Positions 48,608 to 61,492 are shown, numbered from the stretch's first letter. The stretch is 64,000 nt of DNA from Blastomussa wellsi (GCA_947652115.1 OX393568.1:4897641-4961640); one strand, 5' to 3'. Numbers and translations: made by a program. Notes: generated from the letters alone by a model not told the origin.

Positions 48608-51600
48608 ATGATAGCAGAAGATATATCACAAGGAAAGGAAAGAGTCAAGGTTCCAGTAGTGAATGAACTCAATGATGAGAGGCCTACTGAATTTGGGGTA
48701 ATATTTTGCATGTTGTCGCGGATGAATTCTCGTGAGTTCATTCACAGAATACTCCCAGGAAAACGTAAGCTTATAAAGCTTACATGCATGTACATTTGTT
48801 AACGTATTAACAACCTCTCCCCGTATTTTTTCTACTTGCATATATTCATGAGGAAGGTTTCGGGCGTCTAAATAATTCTGTGTGATATTGATATTATATT
48901 GATGTCACATCTGCCTACTCTTTGAGTTAATTTTGGGGGCTACTTTAAAACATTTTTAAATCCTTGCATGTAGTTTTCGTAAAATTATCAATATAATATA
49001 ATGTATATTTTAACATGACATACTTTTAGGTTTGACTGTAGAAGTGATTCAGATTTGCTTTCTTTGCAGTACACACCAGTCTGCATTGGAGGCCCAAACG
49101 TTAGTGATTCATTTAATTCCCCATTCTATCCTGGCTGTGGCTGTCTTCAGTTCTCATGTACAACAAATGTCTGCTCTTGCCTAGAAAGATTTGGGCCATT
49201 TTATGATGAAGATGGGCATCTTCAAATCTATGACCAACCAACTGGCAAGTGCAGTTTATTATGGTATCACATGTACGTGTACATGAAGCCTCCTACGCAG
49301 GCGTTATTAGGGGATTGCATTACCACTTGTCCCCACTAACGCCTGCTTAACCGCGACCAACATTCCTTTCCCATTGTCTCTCGCCAGACAAACAAACCAA
49401 TCAGCATTGTCTGTAGGCATTAAAAACGATCGTCATAAAATTTCCCGCGAATCCGTTCTTCGGGATGCCAGTGCTGTTGGATACAATACTCTGGTGTATT
49501 TCGATGGTTGAAACACCAAAATATTATTTATTGTGAAATTATACAAGAGGTAAGCGTGCGAGTCTGTTTCGGTCATAAATTGGAAGGGTTAATATTTTGG
49601 GAAAGATGATCTCTCTCCCATGAACACAACACTGGATCAGAAATATTTATTTTTCAACGCCATAAAATGATACAAAAGGCTGCGCCAACTCGAAAATGCA
49701 AAGCGGAATTAATTTTGAAGTCATCAAAGAGGTCCACATCCGTGGTATTTACAAGCGAACAAATTGAAGGGTAAAATTGGAAAGAGCCAGTCAAGGCGAA
49801 TACAACTTCACAGCGCTGAATCATTCATTCGACAAACTTGCCACAGAAAGATTAAAAACGTCCAGTGCTGCTGGGTTAAAAGGCTGGCTTGAAAATATGT
49901 TCAACTTCTCCTTTCGATAGTTCATTGGCCCTTTGATTTGAGGCCTCCATTTGCATTTAAAATTGGGTTTGAACAACCGACGATTAATGAACGGCGCACA
50001 CACTTGAAATAATATTTTTTACGAACACCAAAATCGCTACACAGTCATTTGGAGTCTGAAACGTGGAAACTTTGACCCATAGGCTAGCTTTTCATTTGAC
50101 TGAACTTCAGTAATTCGTTGCTGGATTGTACGTCTTTTTGCAGAGCTGTGGGGAAAAATATGAAACTGAAAATCAATGAGACTGTCGAACACACTGAAGG
50201 CAAAGCTTGATAACAAACGACTTACCGTAGCCAGTTGATAAATTAAGGAGTAAATAAGTTTCCCTTCGCAAATTCAGAACTTGCTTTCATCTAAAATGAA
50301 TTTACCAAAGAAATCTCTGACTTGGAGCAAAATCAATCATCCCTGGTAGGTTTCATCTCATCGCGTGTCTCGCGGCGGGAGAGGCGTCGTGGGGATTTTA
50401 GTTGGTAAAATCTGATTGGCTAAGCGGCAGTCAAGGTGAAGGTTGGCTTTCCGGATTTTAGTAGGTATTTTAGAGGAGGGATTCATGTACCATTGAGCAA
50501 AATTTCACTCTTCTACGATGAATTCTGATATGCAAACTAGCCGCTCAAAGATGACAAACTTTTGCCGAGAAATACAGCAAAGAAAGTTTCGTAAACATGG
50601 TACTCCTACGGGGAGTGGTTTTCCGGTTTATCGCCTTAATGTACCAATCAGGTTCAATCTTGCGAAACTCGCGGGAAAGTGGTGGTAGATATTATTTCAA
50701 GATCAAAGTATCCTTTGCCGACAATTCTGAGGCAGAATTTTATAATGTGGTAATTTCTTGCGGGTTTTGACCGCAATGGGGAAAACACTGAACAATTTCC
50801 GGCCCATTGAGAGAAAAAAGATCACCAAAGAGTACGAGGGCTTCAAAAAAGGCGAACGAAAATCGCGAGCAAGCCGCCAATCGGGAAAGCGTGCTCTCCA
50901 AAATGCGGGAAGCAGGGTACGTATGTAGCACGCATCTATAAAATATTTGTTTGTTATGATTGCTTTTCCTTCTTTTCTGTCCGTGTACTGGTGCATGCAG
51001 TAAGAACCTTCTAATATTCTTGGGTTAAGAGTCATTGGATAGCAGAACCATATTGTTTAGCATATCGGCTCATCAGTATTGTGTTCCTTTATAATAGTAT
51101 GAATTTGCCGCTGTTGTCGTGCGACATTTCAACAGATTCGTCCGATATAGAACGCCTAGAATTCACGATTCCAGAATCCAAACCTTCGCCTGGTTCAATA
51201 GAATTCTTTGACGTTTTTTGTTTTTTTCTGTTTGCGGAAGCCCAGGAAAGTATCTGAATTAGTAGCAATATTTAGTGTTTCGTTCGGTCATTGTGACAAT
51301 TTGTCGCTTTCCGCCAGCATTTCTATGTTTCGCAAAAATTCCCTGGTTACTTTTTACGGTACCACCGATCAGCCTTTGGAACACAAGGACTTTTTTTTCG
51401 CTTTTTTCTGTTCTTTTCTCTCTCCATCCAAAAACTCCAGCCAAAACTGTACTTCAACGACAGAAGTTAGCGATGCGAGCAAAGGAAATTCCCTCTGTTG
51501 GAAGCCAATTTCCCACATTTGATCTAGCAGTGTTGACAGCTCGACACCTTTAAAGTGTGACGTAATGAGTCACGCACAAAAGGAAATTTGCAATAACTCC

Positions 51601-53145
51601 GGAGTGAAAAAATATTTTGGATTTCTGTTTTTTGTAAAAGAAAGAAAAATACGCACAGTCTATGGACAATAAAAATCACAATTTTGAACAAATTTGACCT
51701 GTGAACCTGTTCAGTATCCTTAAGCAGACGTTAGTGGGGACAAGTGTAACACAATCCCCTAATAACGCCTGCGTAGGAGGCTAATGTACATGTTGATTAA
51801 GGTAAAGCGATGAGGGTTCTGTGGTCTCTCTCCCTTTGTCTGGGAAACTTAAAACCTGTAATTTGAAGCTTTACCGTAATTTTTTGTCACAAATGGGCCT
51901 AAATCACACGGTGGTCGTGTTTAGTCCTGAGGGAGTGAAAACTTTTGTTTTGCCACGCCGAAACTAATTCATGTAGGTGTGTTCCTTTTGGATGACAACA
52001 ATCAAGTTCAAAGATCCAAGATCAGTCGGATCATGGTGCATCAACAAAACCGATGAATTCCTTTCTGGGTAAAGATGCACCATCTACTGATTGATCTTGT
52101 ATTATTGATCCGGTAGTGCATCTTCCCAAAGGAACACACCCTTAGTTGACTGATTCTATTTTTTATTTTTTTTATTTATTTTTTATTTGCCACACTAATT
52201 ACAAAAATATAGGAAAAGAAGAGAAAAAAAAAAAAAAGAAGTGGCGAGGAGACCTAACAGAAACTATAGGAGCTTATGAGAGGTTAGGCCTCCTCGAACT
52301 ATGAGCTAGAGCTATTTCACATTAATAGAAGAAAAGAAGGCGAAAAGTCGAAGATGGAAAGATTTATAAACTGTTTTCATACTTACTCAATAATTTAATC
52401 TTCAGTTTTTTTTTAAAAGAGGAGAGGGATTGAGAGTTGATGATCTTGTTGTCAAGTGAATTAAAAAACTTAGGCCCTTGAAAAAATATGACTGAATATG
52501 TACCATAATACCACACTCTCTGTTGTAGATTATTGCCAACCAGTGTTTGAATGTAACACTCATTGTGCTTGCCCAGGATCATGTCCAAACAGGGTGGTGC
52601 AAAACGGACAACATTTTCGACTTCAGGTATTCAAAACTAAACATAAAGGATGGGGGTTAAGGACTCTTGAAAACATTAGGAAATTTACCTTTGTGTGTGA
52701 ATATGCTGGTGAACTCATTTCAATCCGAGAATCCAAAAGGCGTGCACAGGAATTGACTCATGAGACTGGGAACTATCTCATAGTTCTCAGGGAACACAGT
52801 TCCAAAGACCAGGTCTTGAGAACCCACGTAGATGCTCGCTTCCATGGAAATGCATCAAGATTTATAAATCACTCATGCAACCCTAATCTTGTTATGGTGC
52901 CAGTGAGAGTGGACTCCATTGTTCCTAGACTGGCCCTTTTTGCAGCTAGAAACATTGACATTGGTGAAGAACTATCGTTCGATTACTCGGGGCAATTTAC
53001 TGTTTGGCCTTTGAGTGAAACAGATGGGAAACATCCAGGACTGGAGTTTATAGGAGACTTTGGTAAGGAACCGAAAAGTTGTTGCTGTGGCTCCCAGAAT
53101 TGCAAAGGTGTCCTTCCTTTTGAATCTTCGTTGTATTCCTCATAA
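48608..53145 (+). CDS. SETMAR: SET-domain histone-lysine methyltransferase, SETMAR-type
   Basis: Exons: 48608-48697, 49070-49244, 52529-53145; 293 residues. Exon 2 holds the pre-SET region (GCGCLQFSC, NVCSCLERF, a Zn-binding Cys cluster), continued by CNTHCACPGSCPNRVVQ in exon 3. The SET domain has GWGLRTLENI, VCEYAGELI, the cofactor/active-site RFINHSCNPNL and EELSFDYSG. The post-SET CCCGSQNC precedes the end. The order and length equal the methyltransferase half of vertebrate SETMAR; there is no transposase fusion, as expected outside primates. It methylates histone H3 (H3K36 reported for the human protein) in the nucleus. The second intron uses a GC donor (ACTG|GCAAGT) and is enlarged by a 2.5-kb transposon. 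The start codon is the first ATG in an open frame after an in-frame TTG; a farther 5' exon cannot be excluded. Confidence 0.88.
49278..51792. mobile_element. 2.5-kb TIR transposon with 8-bp TSD in SETMAR-like intron
   Basis: Inverted ends of about 62 bases (agcctcctacgcaggcgtta and complement) at 49286-49352 and 51720-51784 are flanked by TGTACATG on both sides (49278-49285 and 51785-51792). An 8-bp target duplication suggests hAT or P superfamily. The interior has no transposase-like frame, so the copy is non-autonomous. Confidence 0.75.
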
Positions 53146-53735
53146 ATTTTTCAGCAAACTCAGCAGGTTCCACCTTGCTGGTCATGCCAGTGCACATGGA
53201 TGGTACTCAACTGGAAAACATAAAGAGCCACTCAGGCCTGTGCTCTGAGGGTGCCCAGGTGCCTCAGGCGACTAACTTTTGCCTTTGGGCGACCAGATAA
53301 ACTTAATGTTTACATATACAGTAAGCTTTAGTGTTGGGCATCATGGATCTCAGTGTTTGGAACCTTCAGGCTCCTTGCAATTTTTCTTAGAGCAGGCATC
53401 CTTGGCCACTTATATGTTAACAGGAGTGTGTTCCACTAACAGCTTCAGCCAAGCTGGATCTTTGCATGGATCATTGCAAGATGTTAGATCTGTTATTCAA
53501 AGGATTTTTAACAGGTCATTGAAGATCTTATTTTTTAATAAGACTATCTACAGGCCACATAGTATAATGAATAGACTAATAACTGGAACTAGGCAAATTC
53601 TGAGTCAGTATTATGAACCAAAAACAGAGACTCCTGCTGTCATAACAAATTCCTGGGCAATTTGAACAGCTGATAAAAATCATAAAAAGATTCATTCGGA
53701 TTTTTTACTAAATACAACTACTGATAAAAGCATAG

Positions 53736-53780
<45 letters not shown>

Positions 53781-54335
53781 GTATAACAATATAATTTGGT
53801 TTTATCAACTGGGTTGATAATGTCAATTGGCCACTGTAAAGAGAATGATTCGAAAGCTGACGTTTCAAGCATTAGCCTTCATCGGAGCAAGTGTTAGCCC
53901 TTCGTCCAACGAAACGTCAGCTTTCGAATCTCTTTACAGTGGCCAATTCACATTATAAACCCAGTAGATAAAACCAAATTATATACTTATAAAGGCAACT
54001 TTTTAAAAAGAAAAATGGGAATTTTCAGTGGCATATCCACACATTGGCCATATTGGCAGGAGATGTAGTGTTCTCACTGCTGTGCCACTCCTCTTAAGGT
54101 ACTTGCCCAGGCAAAAATTGAGGGTTTTTAATTTCTCCAAATTTTTTCTTAACGTGTTCCTTGGACCTCTTATTTTATAAAAATATCGGCTTTGGTTCTG
54201 AAAACGCACGAGGAGACGAGAACGATGAAGCTGAAATTCATGCTTTTACCGGAAGTCAATGGCTTTTCCGTGCCAGGAACTGGGTCGGTTGTTAGGGTCT
54301 TCGGCCCTTGATCTGTTTTTCCAGGTGATATTTCC
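53146..54335. other. Intergenic region between SETMAR-like gene and BEL element
   Basis: Contains the 3' end of the SETMAR-like transcript and the palindromic Penelope tail at 53738-53984. The 128-codon frame at 53279-53665 has no recognised domain. Confidence 0.45.
53738..53984. mobile_element. Palindromic (inverted-dimer) Penelope tail
   Basis: 53790-53865 and 53910-53983 are inverted copies of the same Penelope tail segment (atttggttttatcaac ... aaagctgacgttt and complement), with the remaining tail (ggtgctgcgtcggtgggaag) to the left. Each arm carries a hammerhead-like motif. It looks like two tails joined head to head. Confidence 0.75.
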
Positions 54336-54340
54336 ATCTG

Positions 54341-54767
54341 TGTCCGGGCCGGACATGTAAGCGGCGATGAAGACTCCAACACAATTAAAACACAACGTAT
54401 TTATTCCAAAACCAGCGGCAATTTGCACCTCTCAAATGGGATTAACAGGTCGAAACCTAGCGAAACCTTGCGAAACCTTGAAAAACCTTGAAAAACCTGT
54501 AATAACCTACGGAAGCGAAAATTATGCGACAAATTACTTGAGAAACAAAACGGTGAATTACACAAAGACGTTTACAACTTACCATATGAAAGGGCAACCT
54601 AAAAAGCGAAATTTCACAAGCGGGAAAATCACAAAATGCGTTGGTTTACACGAGCGTTTCTTTTCACAAGCGAATCTTCCACGTGCGAGCAACAAGGCAT
54701 CACGGTATGCTTACGTCATTTAAGAACTGGAACGGACTGGACTACTTGTTGAGGATCAGCCTCAACA
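54341..54767 (-). repeat. BEL 3' LTR
   Basis: Begins at the plus-strand TGTCCGGGCCGGACA, a terminal palindrome, and ends CAACA. Same length and sequence as the partner LTR as far as I can see. A 118-codon open frame on the plus strand is present in both LTRs only because they are copies. Confidence 0.92.
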
Positions 54768-54916
54768 TCCCGGGGGGTAGGGCTGAACTGACGATAACTA
54801 AGAAATTTAAACATAGCTTCAGTGTTCAACGTTCAACGGTCCATAATGCGGACTTATTCAATGTTTAGTGTTCAGGAATGTCAATGTTCACAGTGTTCAC
54901 ATCTCCTTTCTCTTTA

Positions 54917-57900
54917 TTATGTCGCTTCCTCAAGAAGGCACAACTTTGTCACGGGCCGAAGAAGTCTTGAACTCTTTGTCCTCACTTCAGCAGTGCGCAC
55001 ATGCAAATCTTCACCCGGGAACACCTTCGTCACACGACCCAACAACCAACGGCACCTAGGCACGGTGTTGTCCACAACAAGAACTAGATCGTTCACTGCC
55101 AAGTTCTGTTTGTTCAGTAGCCACTTGTGGCGTTGCTGCAATGTAGGAACGGTCTCGAATCCATCGAGACCAAAAGCAATTAGCAATGAACTGGGCATGT
55201 CTCCATTGTTTGCGCGAGTACAGATCTTCTTTAGCGAAGACTCCGGGCGGTACAAAAAGGTTTCGCCGTTGTAGAAGAAGATGGTTCGGGGTGAGTGGCT
55301 CTAAGTCATTTGGGTCTTCACTAGAGGGACAAATGGGACGACTGTTCAAGATTGAGGTAACTTCAGCAAACACTGTACGCAACGTCTCCAAACCAACCAG
55401 CGCGTTCTGACTACCGAGAACAGCCTTCATAGCTTTCCTGACACTTCTAATGAGCCTTTCCCACACTCCTGACATGTGACTGGCGGCTGGTGGCTGAAAG
55501 CGCCACTCAGGCAGTGGGCAACTGTACCATTCTACTTCACGAGAATGTAACTCATTCTTGATACGTTCCTCGTTCAAATCTTGAACTGCCAGGCGAAGTT
55601 CCTTCTCAGCACCAGTAAAATTCGTGCCGTTATCTGACCATATCTCCTTTGGACAGCCACGAACTGAGATGAATCGAACCAAGGCTTGGATAAATGTGTC
55701 CGTTTCAAGTGAACTGACATCTTCAATGTGTAGAGCTCGGCTATTGAAACAAACAAATATGCAGCCATACACTTTCACTGTACTGCGACCTCGCTTCACG
55801 TAAAACGGTCCAAAGAAATCCAGACCCGTGTATGTGAAAGGGGGCTGATAAGGTACCAGCCTCTCTTTGGGAAGATCAGCCATAATTTGTTGCAGAGGAG
55901 GCGCGTTGCGTCTACGGCAGCTCACACAACTGCTTAAGACTTGACGTACGAGAGACCTTCCCCTCAAGATCCAGAAGTACTGACGGATTGTGGACAGGAC
56001 ATGTTCATGACCTGCATGACCCAGTACATGGTGGTAGTAGCGAACTATTAACTCGGACACGTGATGAGACTTTGGAAGAATCATCGGGTGTGCAGCTTCG
56101 AAGGCAATTGGCGCTCGGTGAATTCTACCTCCCACACGCATGACATCATCAACCAAGACTGGACTGAGATTAGCCAACTTGCTCTGACGTTTCACTTGTT
56201 TGCCTTCCTTTAAACACAAGTACTCTTCCTGGAAGTGTTGGCGCTGGACTAACCGTACGATTTCTTGACTTGCTCGATGCAGCTCTACCAGCTTGAGCGT
56301 AGTCGACTTAAGATACTCTGGAACCCTCTTCGCAAAACGCAGCACCCATGACATCACTCTTAGTAAACGAGACCACGATGAATAGCGTTGCAACAAAGGG
56401 TCATTTGAGGCGGACATAACAGTTTGCGTTTTCCTTATCTCCATCTCGTCATCTTGGAGATCTTCAACAGGTACATTCGGCCATGTTTGTTCAGGTTCCC
56501 AGAGGAATTTTGGACCTGACCACCAGCGACATTCAGTGTGAAAATACTGAGCACCGACACCTCGTGAACCATCATCAGCAGGGTTCAGAACACCGGGGAT
56601 GTGATGCCACTGTTCTGGGGAACTTGTTTCATGGATTTCGGTCACGCGATTGGCGACAAAGGTTTGAAAGCGCCTTGTTTCGTTTTTGATGTACTGCAAG
56701 GATGTCATCGAGTCAGACCAGAAGAAGGTTTGATCGACATTCAGATCAAGTTCCTGTAATATTAGCTTGCTCAGACGGGCTGCTAATACCGCAGCTTGAA
56801 GCTCAAGGCGAGGGATAGTCCACTCCCTGATGGGTGCATTGCGAGTTTTTCCCATGACAAAGCAACAATGAATCACTCCTTTCTCATCCACAAAGCGCAA
56901 GTATGATACAGCTGCGTAACCACGTCTGGATGCATCAGCAAAGTTGTGAAGCTGGATGGTAAAAGGATTCTCTAGCGACTTGACCTTGTAACACCTCGGG
57001 ATGCCAATAGTGATGACATGTGGTAACTCTTCCAACCAACGTTGCCATTGTGAAAGGTATGGTTCTTGGATTTCTTGATCCCAAGGCAGTTTGTCTCTCC
57101 AGAGCTCTTGCAGCAGAATCTTGGCGGAGAACACAAATGGCGAAAGGAATCCTAGCGAGTCAAACAGGGAGCTTACGACGGAGAGTACTCCTCGTTTGGT
57201 GGGCGGTTTTGCTGCTTGTACGGCTTTAAACTTGAAGACATCAGACTGGGCATCCCAGTACACGCCCAACGCTCTTTCCAATGGTAACTGGTCTAGATCC
57301 AAGTCAAGCAATGGATTTGCTCTCAACTCTGGCGGAATGGATTGCAATACCTCTCGGCTATTGCTAGCGAACTTTGTGAGACGGAAGCCTCCTTCCTTTA
57401 GCAACTTGGTTAGTTCAGATGCCAAATGGACAGCCTGTTCTGTACTCGAAACAGACTTTAACACGTCGTCAACATAAAAGTTCCTACGAACCGTCTTGAT
57501 GACTTCAGGTGAGTATTTTTCTTCGTTTTCTTGTGCTGTCATGCTCAATGCTTTGTTGGCGCAACAGGGCGAAGACTTGGCACCAAAGATGTGGACCAAC
57601 ATTTTGTAGTCTTCTGGTGGGTCATTGATACTACCAGGCCACCACAAGAATCTCAGCGCATCGGTGTCACTTTGCGTTACATTAGTCTGATAGAACATAC
57701 CCTCAATGTCTGCGGAAAAGGCAATTTCTTCTTCACGGAAACGGATTAAGACACCAGTCAGGTCATTTGTAAGACAAGGTCCTTGTAACAGCTGATCATT
57801 TAAAGAGGTCCCATTGAACCTCGCGGCTGCATCAAACACTACCCTCACTTTACCCGGCTTGTTTGGGTTGGTTACCGGATGGTGGGGAATGTACCAGGTG

Positions 57901-58421
57901 ATATCGCTGACGGTGGCAGCTTCTTCTTTGCTCAGCTTTCTAGCGTACCCTTTAACCACACAATCTTGGATCACGGTTCTGTATTTAAACTCCAGCTCCG
58001 GGTCACGACGGAAGCGCTTCCTCAAGCACTGTAATCTTGCTTCAGCTAAAGCTCGATTGTAAGGAAGTACAGGACTTTCATCCCTCCACAGCAGGCCCAT
58101 CTGGTAATGACCATCTAGCAGGTTGATTGAGTTGTCGATAAGCTTTAGGGCTCTTCGATCTTCCACGGACAATGGTTTGGTTTCGGTCCTTGCGGTACCA
58201 TATGATTCAATCTTCCAGAATTCCTCGAGCTGGTTGTCAAGTGAGACATCTTCACCACTGATCAGATTAACTTGTCCCTTCTTGTAGGACTGAACATTTG
58301 AGGAGCCACCGAGTATGCTCCAACCAAGACACGACTTGATAGCAAGCGGTTCATTGCGGTTCCCCTTTCTTACATCAAGAGGAACGAACACTTCTTGAAT
58401 GTTAGTACCGAGTACTAACAT
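54917..58421 (-). pseudogene. BEL/Pao pol polyprotein (RT, RNase H, integrase, DUF5641), frameshifted
   Basis: The main frame runs 58421 to 55056 (1,121 residues); homology then continues in another frame to 54917, so one frameshift lies near 55150. Domain order: linker after the protease; RT with [12 protein letters not shown] and catalytic [10 protein letters not shown]; RNase H with [27 protein letters not shown] and [11 protein letters not shown]; the integrase zinc finger (H..H..C..C around [10 protein letters not shown] and SSCVSCRRR); the rve core with [18 protein letters not shown] and [14 protein letters not shown]; then the C-terminal DUF5641-like segment that is split by the frameshift. 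It copies the element RNA and integrates the cDNA. It is separated from gag-protease by an in-frame TAA at 58428-58430. Confidence 0.9.
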
Positions 58422-58440
58422 TGAATGTTAGTACTTCTTC
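58416..58440 (-). other. Perfect palindrome over the gag-pol stop codon
   Basis: An 11-base arm (GTACTAACATT) and its exact complement flank a single C, with the TAA stop inside the 5' arm. It can fold as a tight RNA hairpin at the gag/pol junction. Confidence 0.85.
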
Positions 58441-61049
58441 CTTTCCACTTCTGGGAAAGACACTTCCTGTAAATGTGGCCATTGTTCTACAGATCTTGTC
58501 ACCTTCGTATGTTTCAAGGGGATGGTGAGTTCCTTTACTGCCCATGCAGAGTTGACAGTGATCACATGGTTATCACCTTGATTGTCTAATGACGCGATTT
58601 TAAAGTCTACCTTCATTCCCTCTTCTTCAACATCAGTATTGTTCACTGTCGTAAGTGAAAGCTTGCTAGCTGACCCAGTAATGTTCAAGAGTTTCACGAG
58701 AGATGGGTCAATCATGGTGATATCAGACCCTGAATCAATTAGGCCATATGTGGTAATTTCGCAGCCAGCATCGCTCATTACTCTCACTGGAATCACTTGA
58801 AGTAACACATCTGAGGAGTCAGCAGGTGCACTGATGGGGCAAGTAGAAGTGTTGCAAGATGTACCTTGGTCAGGCGTCAAGTCCTGATTGACTTCATTGT
58901 TTTGGTTTACAGCTCCTTGAGCAACCTCTTGCTTAGGCTCAATAAAGTGCAACAATGTGTGGTGTGCCTTTCCACAGCCTTCCACTTTACAGCGTGTTAC
59001 CGACTTGCACTTTCTCGAGTTGTGTAAAGATGAACTGATGCAGTTAAAACATATCTTGTGCTGCTTGACAAAGTCATTGCGTTCCTTGGGAGATTTAGAT
59101 TTGAATGCCCCACACTGGTACAGGCGATGGGGCTGACGACACAATGGGCAAAGCTCACTCTTGGCCGATGTCATGTTGACAAAGAAGGGGGGTTTAGGAG
59201 AGACAGGCGGCTTGCCCTTAGGCTTGACCTTGGTGACTGCGTTCTCACGACTTCCTCCACTAAAGAAAGGATGGTTCAAGACATATGCTCGTTCTTTGAG
59301 GAAGTCCACCACATCCTTGAAGGTTGGCATGGCATGACCTTGACCCTCTAGACGCTTCAATCGTTCAGCAAATTTGGCTTGCATCCACTTAGGGAGTCGC
59401 ATGACAACTTTCTCGAGGTTGCTTGCATTCATTTCATTTAAGTAGCCCATTGACTCTAGGGTATCATAGGTAACTTGAGCCATATCTGCATATTGCTGCA
59501 AGCTGTCCTTGTCATTAGGTTGAATGACAAGTCCCTTGGTGAGGGACTCCACAGATGCTCTCACGACTTGAAATGGTTGACCAAATCGGTCCTCTAATGT
59601 CTTTAGGGCCTTTGCCAAACCACCTGGCAAAGGCTCATACCTCTGGACTGCAAGAAGTGCAGGTCCTTCAAGAAACTGTAACAGGCGGGTCATTTTGACA
59701 GTATCTTCTAGCGGTTTTGTCTCTACCAGTTGCTTGAACCTCTGGCGAAAGGCTGGGTACTGTTGTGGTGATCCATCGAACCTTTGGACTTGAACATGAG
59801 GGAGATCATGGGAAGCACTCATTCTTTCCATTGACGACATTATAGCTACAAGACTTTCATTCACAGTTGCACTAGACACATTACTCGTGATAGTAGGGGT
59901 CGTATTGTCACAGATTACAGAAATCGACGGTCGTGACTTGCATTCATTTTGGCGATCAACTTTGTTAGGATTAGACACACAACTCTCATCAACAGCTGGC
60001 TTGAATTGCAGTTTTGGAACCACAATGGGATTACTAAAACAGATTCCTCCAGTAGCACGCACAGAGTTAGTAGTTGCAGGATTTTCTACAGCAGGTGTAG
60101 ATGTGAGAGGTGGATTTGTAACTGGCATAGACACAGGAGTAAAGCTACTAGTAACTGCTGAAGACGAGGAAACAACTGGCACTTCATTACATTGCATCAG
60201 ATTACCTTTCATACAAGATTCTTTAACTTTGGGAGACCACTTAATACCTTCTTGTTCAGGGGTCTGTTCAGACATTTCTTGTTCTGCCAGGTAGACTTCA
60301 AGTTTGGCCAGTTCTGCCTGATCTCTTGCGGCCACAACCTCCTTCTCAGCTTCCAATTTGGTTAGTTCTAGTCTCTGATGCAGTTCCAACTGTGTTCGTT
60401 GTATTTCCATCTCAACCCTTCTCACCTCTAGTTCAACTGTTCTTCTGCCTCTTTCTTCAGCTTGTTGTTGCAGTAATGCTGCCCTTGCAGCGAGGACTTT
60501 AGCTTCACGGGCTTTAGAACTTGATACACTCACTCTCGAGGCATTACTCTTTCCAGTTCTCACGGATTCCGGAGGGGAATGCTTCTCTTTCTCTTTTAAT
60601 TCCTCCGTCACTTGTTGATTAAAGAATTCGGCGGCCTTAATTACGAATTGTTCAATCTTCTCATCAAAAGATTGTACCCTCACGCGTTGAGACTCACGGT
60701 CGCTCAAAACACTCTGATATTTTTCGCATGAACTGTCAAGCAATTCATCATATTTGTCACAACATGCACAGTATTGATCCCAGGCCGTATTGAGCTGCGT
60801 TTGCTGAGATCGTACTTTAACAACATTTGCAAAATCCTTAAGAGTTTCGTCTAGCGAGTTGCATACCTTTGTAATGGACGATAAATGTCCCCGACGAGAT
60901 CTGTCCAGCGATTCCAATCTTTCGTATAGAACTCCACACTGCGACATGACACAAATAAGCGACGGCGGTTTGATCGGCGACTCTCGCGTTGAGATTCCAA
61001 ACAGCGTTAGTAAACACAAAATATTCCACAGAAGAATGCGATAACTCAT
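58428..61049 (-). CDS. BEL/Pao gag-protease
   Basis: The frame is open from inside the LTR; the first ATG outside it is at 61049 and another is at 60947. The 61049 ATG lies only 16 bases from the LTR, where the primer-binding site should be, so 60947 may be the real start. The N-terminal half has a long coiled coil ([22 protein letters not shown] helices). A gag-like DUF1759 region follows ([18 protein letters not shown]...[13 protein letters not shown]). Zinc-knuckle-like Cys/His clusters come next ([28 protein letters not shown]), then the aspartic protease motif [12 protein letters not shown]. The frame ends at TAA 58428-58430, only three codons before the pol ATG in the same frame. Confidence 0.88.
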   Translation of the reverse strand: MSYRILLWNILCLLTLFGISTRESPIKPPSLICVMSQCGVLYERLESLDRSRRGHLSSITKVCNSLDETLKDFANVVKVRSQQTQLNTAWDQYCACCDKYDELLDSSCEKYQSVLSDRESQRVRVQSFDEKIEQFVIKAAEFFNQQVTEELKEKEKHSPPESVRTGKSNASRVSVSSSKAREAKVLAARAALLQQQAEERGRRTVELEVRRVEMEIQRTQLELHQRLELTKLEAEKEVVAARDQAELAKLEVYLAEQEMSEQTPEQEGIKWSPKVKESCMKGNLMQCNEVPVVSSSSAVTSSFTPVSMPVTNPPLTSTPAVENPATTNSVRATGGICFSNPIVVPKLQFKPAVDESCVSNPNKVDRQNECKSRPSISVICDNTTPTITSNVSSATVNESLVAIMSSMERMSASHDLPHVQVQRFDGSPQQYPAFRQRFKQLVETKPLEDTVKMTRLLQFLEGPALLAVQRYEPLPGGLAKALKTLEDRFGQPFQVVRASVESLTKGLVIQPNDKDSLQQYADMAQVTYDTLESMGYLNEMNASNLEKVVMRLPKWMQAKFAERLKRLEGQGHAMPTFKDVVDFLKERAYVLNHPFFSGGSRENAVTKVKPKGKPPVSPKPPFFVNMTSAKSELCPLCRQPHRLYQCGAFKSKSPKERNDFVKQHKICFNCISSSLHNSRKCKSVTRCKVEGCGKAHHTLLHFIEPKQEVAQGAVNQNNEVNQDLTPDQGTSCNTSTCPISAPADSSDVLLQVIPVRVMSDAGCEITTYGLIDSGSDITMIDPSLVKLLNITGSASKLSLTTVNNTDVEEEGMKVDFKIASLDNQGDNHVITVNSAWAVKELTIPLKHTKVTRSVEQWPHLQEVSFPEVERKKY

Positions 61050-61065
61050 ATGGTTATTACTCCAA

Positions 61066-61492
61066 TGTCCGGGCCGGACATGTAAGCGGCGATGAAGACT
61101 CCAACACAATTAAAACACAACGTATTTATTCCAAAACCAGCGGCAATTTGCACCTCTCAAATGGGATTAACAGGTCGAAACCTAGCGAAACCTTGCGAAA
61201 CCTTGAAAAACCTTGAAAAACCTGTAATAACCTACGGAAGCGAAAATTATGCGACAAATTACTTGAGAAACAAAACGGTGAATTACACAAAGACGTTTAC
61301 AACTTACCATATGAAAGGGCAACCTAAAAAGCGAAATTTCACAAGCGGGAAAATCACAAAATGCGTTGGTTTACACGAGCGTTTCTTTTCACAAGCGAAT
61401 CTTCCACGTGCGAGCAACAAGGCATCACGGTATGCTTACGTCATTTAAGAACTGGAACGGACTGGACTACTTGTTGAGGATCAGCCTCAACA
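61066..61492 (-). repeat. BEL 5' LTR
   Basis: Partner of 54341-54767. The internal sequence just inside begins TTGGAGTAATAACC on the minus strand, a possible primer-binding site (TGG start); the tRNA was not identified. Confidence 0.92.

Noticed and set aside
50703..51035. Minus-strand 110-codon frame in the SETMAR-like intron
   Set aside because: Inside the 2.5-kb TIR element, with no transposase motif; probably chance.
53279..53665. 128-codon frame downstream of the SETMAR-like gene
   Set aside because: Overlaps the likely 3' untranslated region and shows no domain, splice partner or coding-type composition.
54367..54723. 118-codon frame, also at 61092-61448
   Set aside because: It lies antisense inside both LTRs; identity reflects LTR duplication, not protein conservation.
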